The position numbers were made by a program, and so were the translations under genes. A DNA stretch of 64,000 nt from Aldehydirespirator sp965204875 (GTDB lineage: Bacteria > Actinomycetota > Acidimicrobiia > Acidimicrobiales > Aldehydirespiratoraceae): positions 2,418,001 through 2,482,000 of the forward strand of contig OZ242020.1 of NCBI GenBank assembly GCA_965204875.1, given 5' to 3'. Positions 43,678 to 52,144 of the stretch are shown piece by piece. The notes beneath the pieces were generated by a model that was given only the letters and a program-made list of their open reading frames with translations, was not told where the DNA came from and ran no database searches. Numbering within the stretch: the stretch's first letter is position 1; every line of letters begins with the position of its first letter.

Positions 43678-45156
43678 GTGACTGCGGTGGTGGCCGTGGT
43701 CGGGCGTCCCAACGTCGGCAAATCCACGCTGGTCAACCGCGTCGTCGGGCGCCGTGAGGCCATCGTCGAGCCGCGCCCGGGGGTGACCCGCGACCGCAAG
43801 GCCGTGGAGGCCGAGTGGCTGGGCAGGCGTTTCACGCTGGTCGACACCGGCGGCTGGAGCATCTCCGCTGAGGCGCTGGACGCCAAGGTGAGCGCCCAGT
43901 CCGAGCGGGCCGTGCGCGGTGCCGACGCGGTGCTGTTCGTGGTGGACTCCTCGGTGGGTCTCACTGCGGAGGACTCCAGCGTGGCCCGGATGCTGCACGC
44001 CTCGGACACGCCGGTGCTGCTGGTGGCCAACAAGGTCGACCATTCGAGCCAGGAGCGGGACGTGTGGGAGCTGCTCGGGCTGGGTTTCGGCGACCCCCAC
44101 CCGGTCAGCGCGCTGCACGGACGCGGCACCGGCGACCTGCTGGACGCTCTGGTGGAGACGCTCGACGCCGCGGCCGTCCAGCGGACGGTGCCGCGGCCCC
44201 GGCCCGCCGGGTCCGCGAGCGATCCTCGGGTCGGGTCGGCGCCTGTTGCGGAGGTCGCTGATCCCGGCCCCGGTGACACCGACCTCAACGCCGTTGAGCC
44301 TGCCGCACAGGCCGCGGGCCGGCAAGGCATGGCAACCACGTCGGATCCCTGGGGTCCGGCAGGGGCCGCGAAGCCTGCCGCGGGCCGAGAACCGTTGGCG
44401 GTGGTGCTGGTGGGTCGGCCCAACGCAGGCAAGTCCACGCTGTTCAACCGTCTCATCGGCGAGGACCGCTCGGTCGTGCACGACCTGCCGGGCACCACCC
44501 GCGACACCGTCGACACGCTGCTGGAGACCGCGGGCGGCCCGGTGCGCTTCATCGACACGGCCGGGATGCGCCGGCGGGCGCGGATCGACTCCGGCACGGA
44601 GTACTACTCGCTGCTGCGGGCGCTCAAGGCGGTGGACGGCGCCGACGTGGCGCTGCTCGTGGTGGACGCCTCGGTCGGGGTGACCCACCAGGATCAGCGG
44701 CTCGCGGAGCGCGTCGACGCCGCGGGCTGCCCCGTGGTGATCCTGCTCAACAAGTGGGACCTGCTCGACACCGAGGCCCGCATCGCTCTGGATGCCGACA
44801 CCAAGCGGCGGCTGGGTTTCCTGGGCGGCCCGGCGCTGAGAACCTCGGCGCTGACCGGCCGGGGGGTGCCGAGGCTGTGGCCCGCCCTGGAGGCCGCCGC
44901 GGCCGCATACCGCACCCGCATCCCCACGCGCCGGGTGAACGAGGTGGTGCGTGCCGCCCAGGGCTCCCAGCCGGCGCCGGGCGGGGCGCGCATCCTCTAT
45001 GCGACCCAGGGCGCCACAGACCCGCCGACCTTCACGCTGTTCGTCAAACGCACGCTGCCACGCACGTACCTTCGCTACATCGAGCGGCGACTGCGAGAGG
45101 AGCTCGATCTCGGTGCCACGGCCATGAAGTTCCATGTGCGCCGCCGCGACGACTGA
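43678..45156 (+). CDS. der: GTPase Der (EngA), 50S ribosome assembly factor
   Basis: A 492-residue double GTPase. First domain: VVGRPNVGKSTLVNRVVG, DTGGWS, NKVD. A linker of about 70 residues rich in Ala, Gly and Pro (longer than normal) joins to the second: LVGRPNAGKSTLFNRLIG, DTAGMRRRARID, NKWDL. The C-terminal KH-like domain ends at KFHVRRRDD. The GTG start is set by the family N-terminus MTAVVAVVGRPN. The last 33 codons and the stop are duplicated downstream. Confidence 0.95.
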   Translation: MTAVVAVVGRPNVGKSTLVNRVVGRREAIVEPRPGVTRDRKAVEAEWLGRRFTLVDTGGWSISAEALDAKVSAQSERAVRGADAVLFVVDSSVGLTAEDSSVARMLHASDTPVLLVANKVDHSSQERDVWELLGLGFGDPHPVSALHGRGTGDLLDALVETLDAAAVQRTVPRPRPAGSASDPRVGSAPVAEVADPGPGDTDLNAVEPAAQAAGRQGMATTSDPWGPAGAAKPAAGREPLAVVLVGRPNAGKSTLFNRLIGEDRSVVHDLPGTTRDTVDTLLETAGGPVRFIDTAGMRRRARIDSGTEYYSLLRALKAVDGADVALLVVDASVGVTHQDQRLAERVDAAGCPVVILLNKWDLLDTEARIALDADTKRRLGFLGGPALRTSALTGRGVPRLWPALEAAAAAYRTRIPTRRVNEVVRAAQGSQPAPGGARILYATQGATDPPTFTLFVKRTLPRTYLRYIERRLREELDLGATAMKFHVRRRDD

Positions 45157-45264
45157 GCAGCGCCACGCACGTACCTTCGCTACATCGAGCGGCGACTGCG
45201 AGAGGAGCTCGATCTCGGTGCCACGGCCATGAAGTTCCATGTGCGCCGCCGCGACGATTGAGCA
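45057..45264. repeat. 105-bp tandem duplication of the der 3' end including the stop codon
   Basis: Sequence 45057-45159 recurs at 45162-45264 with one C-to-T difference near the end. The offset of 105 bp is a multiple of three, and both copies end in a TGA (45154 and 45259), so the second copy is a silent spare end of der. Confidence 0.93.
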
Positions 45265-45336
45265 CCGCACTCAACGTCGCGCCGGGCACGCAGCAAGGTG
45301 ACGCGAGCCGGCCGGTTCCGGCGGGGGTACTCCGGT

Positions 45337-45425
45337 CTGTGAACCGTCGGCCAGGTGTCGGGCAGGTCGTGAACGGTGCCGTGACCTTCGGGTTACTATG
45401 GGCTGTGAACCGTCGGCCGGGTGTC
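45337..45425. repeat. Direct repeat flanking the SpoIIE-type phosphatase start
   Basis: A 23-bp sequence beginning CTGTGAACCGTCGGCC occurs at 45337-45359 and 45403-45425, 66 bp apart, with one difference. The second copy holds the GTG at 45421. A TACTAT -10 candidate lies between them at 45394-45399. Confidence 0.8.
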
Positions 45426-46515
45426 TGGAGGGATGCTGATCGCAACGTTCACCCTCGACCTCCTGGCACTGTTCTGCGCATTGGCAGCGATCTTCTACTA
45501 CCGCGCGGCCCGCCATCAGCTGCGCATCCGGCGCCTGATCGAGGCCGAGGGCGGCCAAGCCGAAGCGGCGACGCTGGCGGGTGCGGCGTTCCTCAAGGAG
45601 CTGCACGGTGCGCTGGTTTATGGCCTGCTGGCGCTCGTGGCGCTGCTGGTGGGCCATGTCAACGTCGCTGATATCGAGGTGGCGCTGATACTGCTGGCGG
45701 TGCCCGCGGGGGCGTCGATCTGGTGGGGGCGGACGGCGGTGCAGAACGCGCGCATCGCCCGCAGCCGCTACGCGCTGGAGCGTCGGGCCGAGCAGGCCCT
45801 CGAGCAGGAGCAGCTGGCGCCGAAGGCGTGGGCGGCCCGGCTTGCGCCCGAGGAGGTGCCCGACTTCGGCGGTTTCGAGATCGGCCGCGTGTACCAGGCC
45901 GGCTCCGGGCTGATGGCGGGCGACTTCTTCGATGTGCATCGTGTGGGGCAACACCGGGTGGCGGCGGTGATCGGCGACGTGTCGGGTCACGGCATCGAGT
46001 CCTCGATCACCGCCTTCCAGGCCAAGTACCTGCTGAGGGTGTTCCTGCGGCAGTTCCGAGATCCGGCGCAGGCGCTCGAGGAGATCAACGAGCAGCTTGC
46101 CTCGGGCGACCGCACCGAGGAGTTCATCTCCACCTGCGTCGTGGTGTTCGACACCGAGGCCGGCACACTGCGCTACGCGTCGGCCGGACACCCGGCCGTG
46201 CTGCTGTTCCACGAGAGCGGTTCCAAGCCGCTGCGCTCCACGGGGCCGCTGCTGATGCTCGACCCGAAGGCGGCCTACTTCTCGAGGGAGATCCCGCTGA
46301 ACTCGGGCGATCTGGTGGTGATGTACACGGACGGCTTGGCCGAGGCCCGCTCGGGCAGGCACCTGTTCGGCGAGAACCGCATCTTGAGGGCCGTGGAGCG
46401 CAATCTGGCCGCGGCCCCCGATGTGCTGTGCAAGCTGTTGCTGGACGCGGCCAAGGACTTCGCCGGCGGCTCGATAGGCGACGACACGGCCATCATGGCC
46501 ATCCGCCGCGACTGA
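45421..46515 (+). CDS. Membrane-bound SpoIIE/PP2C-type serine phosphatase
   Basis: A 364-residue protein with two N-terminal membrane segments (LIATFTLDLLALFCALAAIF; LVYGLLALVALLVGHVNVAD with the following hydrophobic stretch), a short coiled linker, and a PPM/SpoIIE phosphatase domain from about residue 150: AGSGLMAGDFFDVH, VAAVIGDVSGHGIESS (metal-binding Asp), RYASAGHPAVLL, VVMYTDGLAEARS and GGSIGDDTAIMAI. Such enzymes act on anti-anti-sigma (STAS) proteins in partner-switching control of sigma factors; no partner is visible here. The start is GTG 45421 or ATG 45433. Confidence 0.9.
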   Translation: MSGGMLIATFTLDLLALFCALAAIFYYRAARHQLRIRRLIEAEGGQAEAATLAGAAFLKELHGALVYGLLALVALLVGHVNVADIEVALILLAVPAGASIWWGRTAVQNARIARSRYALERRAEQALEQEQLAPKAWAARLAPEEVPDFGGFEIGRVYQAGSGLMAGDFFDVHRVGQHRVAAVIGDVSGHGIESSITAFQAKYLLRVFLRQFRDPAQALEEINEQLASGDRTEEFISTCVVVFDTEAGTLRYASAGHPAVLLFHESGSKPLRSTGPLLMLDPKAAYFSREIPLNSGDLVVMYTDGLAEARSGRHLFGENRILRAVERNLAAAPDVLCKLLLDAAKDFAGGSIGDDTAIMAIRRD

Positions 46516-46607
46516 CCGCCGACCGACCGTCGCAGTTGTCCGCAGCAAGCCGTCAGTCCGCCGCGATCGACAATGCACGGTGCCCTGTCCTGCGAGCGTG
46601 ATCACCG

Positions 46608-46931
46608 ATGGCGTGGTGTGAGTCCTGCGAGCGGTACCTGACGCCCGCGGCGCTCGACGCCGGGGGCGCCTGCCCCTCGTGCGGCGCTGAGGTCGAGCAC
46701 CCCTTTTCGCCGCAGCGGGCCGGAGGTGTCTCCGGTTCCTCCGGCGAGCCGGGAACGCTCGGCCCGTCGGGTGCCCCGAGGGCCTCCGGCGGTTCGCGGG
46801 ACGCGGCCGCCCAGCGGATCCCGTGGCACTTCTGGCTGCTGCTGGCCGCAGCGACCGTGTACCTGGGCTGGCGGGCCGTCCAGGGTGTAGCCCTGCTGCT
46901 GAGCGTTCCCGGAGCCGCTGGAGTGCTCTAG
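46608..46931 (+). CDS. Small zinc-ribbon membrane protein
   Basis: A 107-residue protein with an N-terminal zinc ribbon (CESCERYL ... CPSCGAEV), a Gly/Ser/Pro-rich linker and one C-terminal membrane segment (WHFWLLLAAATVYLGWRAV). The arrangement is common in actinobacterial small membrane proteins of unknown role. It lies 92 bases after the phosphatase gene in the same direction. Confidence 0.75.
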   Translation: MAWCESCERYLTPAALDAGGACPSCGAEVEHPFSPQRAGGVSGSSGEPGTLGPSGAPRASGGSRDAAAQRIPWHFWLLLAAATVYLGWRAVQGVALLLSVPGAAGVL

Positions 46932-46971
46932 GCAGCCACATCTGGCGTGCGCATCGAGGGGAGTGTGACGG

Positions 46972-49900
46972 ATGTCACATCTGCGGTCGGGCTGCGTCGC
47001 GTCGGGTGATTGCATCTGCCGGGGGGGGGGGGGGGGTATTGTGGCAGCCATGCGAATCACCAAGCCGTTGGTTGCAGGCTCTCTGGGAGACTCGGTGAGG
47101 GGGTGGGGGCGGCGGCTGTGGGTCGGTGCGGTGGCGCTGTCGGTGGCGGCTGCCTCGGTGGGGGCGTCTCCTGCCGCGGCCGATGAGGCGGCCGTGTCGG
47201 TGGACGCGCCGATCGTGGTCAGCGTCGCGCCCGTCGACGAGGGCGCGATGCTCACATGGACGCGTGGCACCGCGCCAGAGGGCGCCTCGGAATGTCCAAC
47301 CACCGACTACTGGATCTACGTCTACGACGACGCAGGCGAGTTTGTCGCCGTCAAGGGCGTCGAGTATCCCGGTGACAGCCTGGAGCTGGTCGATCTCGTC
47401 CTGGGCGCCGGCTACACCGTCGACGTGCATCCGTACTCGACCACTTGCAACAACCTCTGGTCGTCGGAGAGCTCTTCAGTCCAGTTCACAGCGGCCAAAT
47501 CACCAGATCTCACCGAACCACCGGAAGACAATCAAGCACAAGCCCAACGCAGCGACGGGGACGGCGACAACGATGGGGACGAAGACGACAAGACCACCGA
47601 CAAAGACGACGATGCTGACAAAGATGACGACGAGACGCCCATAGACGAAGACGACAGCACCAAACCCACAACCACGACCACTACGACCACTACGACTACC
47701 ACCACGACTACGACTACGACCACGACGACCACGACGACTACTACGACTACCACGACGACTACGACTACGACCACCACGACCACGACTACTACTACGGTGC
47801 CTGTGGAGAAGGCGCCTGTTCCGCTTGATGCGCCCATCGCGCTGAGTGTTGCACCCGTCGACAAGGGCGCCACTCTCACTTGGACGCGTGGTGTCGCGCC
47901 CAAGGATGCCTCGGATTGTGCTACCTCAAACTACTGGCTGTATGTCTTTGATGAGGGTGGGAAGCCGTTCACTGTCAAGGGTGTGGCGTATCCCGGTGAC
48001 AGTTTGGAGTTGGTGGATCTTGTCTTGGGCGCCGAGTATACGGTTGATGTGCATCCGTATTCGAATGGTTGCAGCAGGTGGTCGTCCAATCACGCGTCGG
48101 CCACCTTCACAGCATCTAAGTCGCCAGACCCAACCAACGGAGACGGCGAGAAGACCCCACCCGTCACGACGACGACGACTACCACGACGACGACTACCAC
48201 TACCACGACTACCACGACTACTACATCGACGACTACGACGACGACGACTACGACTACGACGACTACGACTACGGTTCCGCCTGGTGGTGGCGAGTTTGTG
48301 TCGGTTTCGAGTGGTGGTTGGCATAATTGTGGGTTGCGTCGGAATGGTTCGGTTGTTTGTTGGGGGAATAATAGCGATAGTCAGCTTGGCGTGCCGTCAT
48401 CGGAGGGGTGGTCTTCGGAGATTTCTTCGGATGAGCCGGACTTCTTCAATTATACTACGGGGGTGTTCACTGATGTTTCCGGCGGAAAATATTTCACGTG
48501 CTGGTTGCGTCCGAGTGGTGAGATTTTTTGTTCGGGCGTTAATGCTTCGGATGTTCCATCGGGTAAGTTCACTGATGTGTCTGCTGGTGATTGGCATGCA
48601 TGCGGGGTGCGTGATAACAGCTCGGTCGTTTGTTGGGGAAGATATGGGGGTTTCACCACTGGCACGCCTGTGACGGAAGAGGTCGGGTCGGGCAGGTTCC
48701 GGGGTGTGTCGGGCAATTTCAGTGCTGTGTCTGGCGGGGAATATCATTCGTGCGGTTTGCGCACTGACGGGACGCTTCATTGCTGGGGTTTGAATGATCA
48801 TGGTCAGGCTGACGCGCCGTCGGGGGTGTTCAGCTCGGTGTCCTCCGGTTCGCGTTTCTCTTGTGGCGTGCGGGTTGGAGGCACTGTTGTGTGTTGGGGT
48901 TTGAATGATCGCGGCCAGGCGAGTCCGCCGTCTGGGAGTTTCAGTTCGATCGCGGCCGGTTATCTGCATGCATGCGGTGTGCGCACCGATGGCACGTTGG
49001 CTTGCTGGGGTGGCAACTCTACGGGTCGCTGGGGCGACGATCCTGTTGGTCGCTGGCGCCAGGGTTCTGCAGGGCAGGCTGATCCGCCGTCGGGCCAGTT
49101 CCGCGCGGTGTCCGCAGGGCAGTTGCATTCGTGCGGTGTGCGCACCAACGGCACCATCGTTTGCTGGGGCGACAACTGGTACGGCCAATCAAACCCCCCA
49201 CTACCCAGATACGACCCACCAACAACGACCACTACTACGACCACCACAACCAGCACCACCACGACAACAACTACAACTACGACGACCACGGTTCCCGCGG
49301 ATGCTCGGTTCACTGCCGTGTCTTCCGGGGACTTGCATTCATGCGGTTTGCGCACAGACGGCACGGTTGTCTGCTGGGGCGACAACCGCTACGGCCAGAC
49401 GGATGTGCCGTCGGGCCGGTTCAGCTCGGTGTTTGCGGCAAAGGGCGGATTCCATTCGTGCGGTTTGCGCCCTGACGGCACCGTCGCCTGCTGGGGCTTC
49501 GACGGTCAGGGCCGGACGAATGCGCCGTCCGGTAACTTCATAGCAGTGTCGGCCGGCGGGTTCCATTCGTGCGGCGTGCAAACCGGCGACGGAACCGATT
49601 GGGCCTCATCCATCACATGGGTCTCATGCTGGGGAAAGAAGGACGGTGGCAATCAACCGTTTGATGTCCCGTCGGGTCAGTTCAGCGCTGTGTCGGATGG
49701 CCATCGCCATTCCTGCGGGCTGCGCACAAACGGCACGGTCGCTTGCTGGGGAAACAACAAGTGGGGCCAGGCGACTCCAACGTCGGGCCAGTTCAGCTCG
49801 GTGTCGGCCGGTGGAGCCCATTCGTGCGGTTTGCGCACCAACGGCACTATCGCCTGCTGGGGCAACGACGACTACGGCCAGCGGACTCCTCCTTCCGGCC

Positions 49901-51891
49901 GGTTCGTCTCGTTGTCGGTCGGTATCGCCCATTCGTGCGGGCTGCGCGCTAACGGCACTGTCGCCTGCTGGGGACTCAACAACTATGGCCAGGCGAACTC
50001 ACCCGTCGGTGAGTTCAGAGCCGTGTCGGCCGGCGGGCGCCACACGTGCGTCCTGCGCACCGACGGCACGATTGCCTGCTGGGGCAGGAACAACCGCGGC
50101 CAAGCCAGCCCGCCATCACCCAACCCCACAATCACCACGACAACACCTACCACGACTACCACGACTACGGTTCCTCCCGTGGATGATCGGCCGGATGGTC
50201 GGTTCAGCGCGGTGTCGGCCGGCTGGTCCCACTCGTGTGCGGTGCGCGTCGGTGGCGGTCTTGAATGTTGGGGCGAAGAGAACAAGGAGCGGCTGGCGGT
50301 CCCGTCGGGAGATTTCAGCGGTGTGTCGACCGGTCAAGACCACTCCTGCGCGCTGCGCACCGACAGTGGCGTTTCATGTTGGGGCGACAACCGTTGGGGG
50401 CAGGCGGATGCGCCGTCCGGTGAGTTCAGGGCAGTGTCGGCCGGCCGGGTTCATTCGTGTGGTGTGCGTGTCGACGGCACTGTGGACTGTTGGGGCAACA
50501 AGAAAAAGAACAGGTTGACTGCGCCCGCTGGCGAGTTCAGTTCGGTGTCGGCCGGCTGGTCGCATTCCTGCGGGGTGCGCGCTGACGGCACGGTTGCCTG
50601 CTGGGGGAACAACGATCGCGGCCAGGCAACGCCGCCGGCCGGTGAGTTCAGCGCTGTGTCGGTGGGTTACTGGCGTTCGTGCGGGTTGCGCACCAGTGGG
50701 AGCATTGTCTGCTGGGGCGACCGCAAATACACATCCGGTGAGTCGACTCCGCCGGCCGGCCAGTTCAGCGCCATTTCAGTCGGTTACTGGCATTCCTGCG
50801 GAGTGCGTACCGACGGGACTATTCTGTGTTGGGGCGATCGCAAGTATATCTCCGGTGAGTCCGATGTGTCGGCTGGCGTGTTCAGCGCTGTGTCGGTCGG
50901 TTACGCGCATTCGTGCGGTTTGCGCACCGACGGCACGGTTGTTTGCTGGGGCGACAACAAACACGGCCAGTCGACCCCACCGCAAATCCCGACCACTACG
51001 ACCACGACCACTACGACTACTACGACCACGACCACGACCACTACGACTACTACGACCACGACTACCACCACAACCACCACGGTTCCCGCGAGTGGTCGGT
51101 TCAAGTCCGTGTCCTCCGGGTCGACGCATTCGTGCGGTTTGCGCTTTGACGGCACAGTTGTTTGCTGGGGCGACAACCAGTACGGCCAGACGAATGTGCC
51201 GTCGGGTCGGTTCAGCTCTGTGTCAGCCGGACCCGGCGGATTCCATTCGTGCGGTTTGCGCACCGACGGCACTGTCGCCTGCTGGGGCTACAACGCTAAC
51301 CGCCAGGCAACACCACCGATCGGTCAGTTCAGGGCAGTGTCGGCCGGCGGATTCCATTCGTGCGGTTTGCGCACCGATGGCACGGTCACATGCTGGGGGA
51401 GGAGAAACGGTTACAAGCGACAGTATGGTGCCCCGTCGGGACAGTTCATCAGTGTGTCGGCCGGCCACCTGGATTCGTGCGGTGTGCGCGCCAACGGCAG
51501 CATCGTCTGCTGGGGCGACAACCGCTTCGGCGCGGCTGATCCGCCGGAGGGTGAGTCCGTCCGCTCGGCGTTCGCCGGCAATGCCCATTCGTGCGGTCTG
51601 CGCGCTAACGGCAGCGTCGTCTGCTGGGGCGACAACTACCACGGCGGGTTAGATGTGCCGTCTGGCCGGTTCGTTTCGTTGTCAGTCGGAATGGGCCATT
51701 CGTGCGTGCTGCGCACGAACGGTACCGTCTTCTGCTGGGGCCAGAACTACTACGGCGAGACAATCGCACCGGTCGGTAGGTTCAGGGCTGTGTCGGCCGG
51801 CGGGGACCACACCTGCGTGCTTCGCACGAACGGCACCGTCTTCTGCTGGGGCAGGAACGACCGCGGCCAGGCGAGCCCGCCTAGCAGCTAG
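46972..51891 (+). CDS. Giant secreted protein: two FN3-like domains and four seven-repeat RCC1 propellers
   Basis: About 1639 residues. A signal sequence (WVGAVALSVAAASVGASPAAA) is followed by two related FN3-like domains (each beginning DAPI, with TLTWTRG and YPGDSLELVDLVLGA), an acidic Asp-rich stretch, and five Thr runs used as linkers. Then come 28 RCC1-type repeats of the form VSAGxxHSCGLRTDGTVxCWG, grouped as 7+7+7+7 by Thr linkers, i.e. four seven-bladed propellers. Nearly every repeat keeps two Cys (SCG and CWG). No C-terminal anchor is seen. The ATG at 46972 follows GAGGGGAG by 8 bases; the 16-G tract then lies in frame inside the coding sequence. An internal start at 47050 (MRITKPL) would bypass it. 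The role may be adhesion or binding. Confidence 0.85.
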   Translation: MSHLRSGCVASGDCICRGGGGGIVAAMRITKPLVAGSLGDSVRGWGRRLWVGAVALSVAAASVGASPAAADEAAVSVDAPIVVSVAPVDEGAMLTWTRGTAPEGASECPTTDYWIYVYDDAGEFVAVKGVEYPGDSLELVDLVLGAGYTVDVHPYSTTCNNLWSSESSSVQFTAAKSPDLTEPPEDNQAQAQRSDGDGDNDGDEDDKTTDKDDDADKDDDETPIDEDDSTKPTTTTTTTTTTTTTTTTTTTTTTTTTTTTTTTTTTTTTTTTTTTVPVEKAPVPLDAPIALSVAPVDKGATLTWTRGVAPKDASDCATSNYWLYVFDEGGKPFTVKGVAYPGDSLELVDLVLGAEYTVDVHPYSNGCSRWSSNHASATFTASKSPDPTNGDGEKTPPVTTTTTTTTTTTTTTTTTTTTSTTTTTTTTTTTTTTTVPPGGGEFVSVSSGGWHNCGLRRNGSVVCWGNNSDSQLGVPSSEGWSSEISSDEPDFFNYTTGVFTDVSGGKYFTCWLRPSGEIFCSGVNASDVPSGKFTDVSAGDWHACGVRDNSSVVCWGRYGGFTTGTPVTEEVGSGRFRGVSGNFSAVSGGEYHSCGLRTDGTLHCWGLNDHGQADAPSGVFSSVSSGSRFSCGVRVGGTVVCWGLNDRGQASPPSGSFSSIAAGYLHACGVRTDGTLACWGGNSTGRWGDDPVGRWRQGSAGQADPPSGQFRAVSAGQLHSCGVRTNGTIVCWGDNWYGQSNPPLPRYDPPTTTTTTTTTTSTTTTTTTTTTTTVPADARFTAVSSGDLHSCGLRTDGTVVCWGDNRYGQTDVPSGRFSSVFAAKGGFHSCGLRPDGTVACWGFDGQGRTNAPSGNFIAVSAGGFHSCGVQTGDGTDWASSITWVSCWGKKDGGNQPFDVPSGQFSAVSDGHRHSCGLRTNGTVACWGNNKWGQATPTSGQFSSVSAGGAHSCGLRTNGTIACWGNDDYGQRTPPSGRFVSLSVGIAHSCGLRANGTVACWGLNNYGQANSPVGEFRAVSAGGRHTCVLRTDGTIACWGRNNRGQASPPSPNPTITTTTPTTTTTTTVPPVDDRPDGRFSAVSAGWSHSCAVRVGGGLECWGEENKERLAVPSGDFSGVSTGQDHSCALRTDSGVSCWGDNRWGQADAPSGEFRAVSAGRVHSCGVRVDGTVDCWGNKKKNRLTAPAGEFSSVSAGWSHSCGVRADGTVACWGNNDRGQATPPAGEFSAVSVGYWRSCGLRTSGSIVCWGDRKYTSGESTPPAGQFSAISVGYWHSCGVRTDGTILCWGDRKYISGESDVSAGVFSAVSVGYAHSCGLRTDGTVVCWGDNKHGQSTPPQIPTTTTTTTTTTTTTTTTTTTTTTTTTTTTTTVPASGRFKSVSSGSTHSCGLRFDGTVVCWGDNQYGQTNVPSGRFSSVSAGPGGFHSCGLRTDGTVACWGYNANRQATPPIGQFRAVSAGGFHSCGLRTDGTVTCWGRRNGYKRQYGAPSGQFISVSAGHLDSCGVRANGSIVCWGDNRFGAADPPEGESVRSAFAGNAHSCGLRANGSVVCWGDNYHGGLDVPSGRFVSLSVGMGHSCVLRTNGTVFCWGQNYYGETIAPVGRFRAVSAGGDHTCVLRTNGTVFCWGRNDRGQASPPSS
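47021..47036. repeat. Poly-G tract (16 G) at the start of the RCC1-repeat protein gene
   Basis: Sixteen G lie 49 bases after the ATG at 46972 and 13 bases before the in-frame ATG at 47050. With 16 G the two ATGs are in the same frame; a gain or loss of one G would break translation from the first. Confidence 0.85.
47668..47796 (+). repeat. ACN codon run encoding a 43-residue threonine linker
   Basis: Uninterrupted ACG, ACC and ACT codons; the longest of five Thr linkers in the RCC1-repeat protein (others at 48166-48273, 49222-49290, about 50128-50172 and 50992-51081). Likely O-glycosylated or extended stalks between folded domains. Confidence 0.9.
48166..48273 (+). repeat. ACN codon run, second threonine linker
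   Basis: Thirty-six codons, all Thr but one Ser, separating the second FN3-like domain from the first RCC1 propeller. Confidence 0.88.
50992..51081 (+). repeat. ACN codon run, fifth threonine linker
   Basis: Thirty Thr codons between the third and fourth RCC1 propellers. Confidence 0.88.
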
Positions 51892-51927
51892 GCGATCCGT
51901 GCTGTAGGCGCTAGGCTCGTGTGCTCG

Positions 51928-52002
51928 CGGGCTGTGGCGCAGGTTGGTTAGCGCGTCGGTCTGGGGGACCGAAGGTCGGGAGTTCAAATCTCCCCAGCCC
52001 GA
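51928..52002 (+). tRNA. tRNA-Pro (anticodon GGG)
   Basis: Acceptor CGGGCTG / CAGCCCG, D-arm with GCGC pairs, anticodon stem TCGGT / ACCGA with loop CTGGGGG giving GGG, T-arm GGGAG-TTCAAAT-CTCCC, discriminator A. CCA is not encoded. It lies 36 bases after the giant RCC1 gene; nothing else is seen up to 52144. Confidence 0.95.
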
Positions 52003-52144
52003 CGAACGAACACGACACGCCCGCCACCGACAGGACCAGCGACCGCAGTTCGCGCTGACCCCACTAGCACCTTAGGCGGTCCGCCATCGTGCCTACCTAC
52101 GAGTGGGAGCGCGTGTTCGGGAGGGACGGCGGTCGAGAGGCTGT

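Noticed and set aside
45160..45264. A second small gene after der
   Set aside because: It is a copy of the der 3' end with no own start or ribosome site.
47668..47796. Thr codon runs as non-coding microsatellites
   Set aside because: They stay in frame within a protein whose domains continue on both sides, and the codons vary (ACG, ACC, ACT) while the residue does not.
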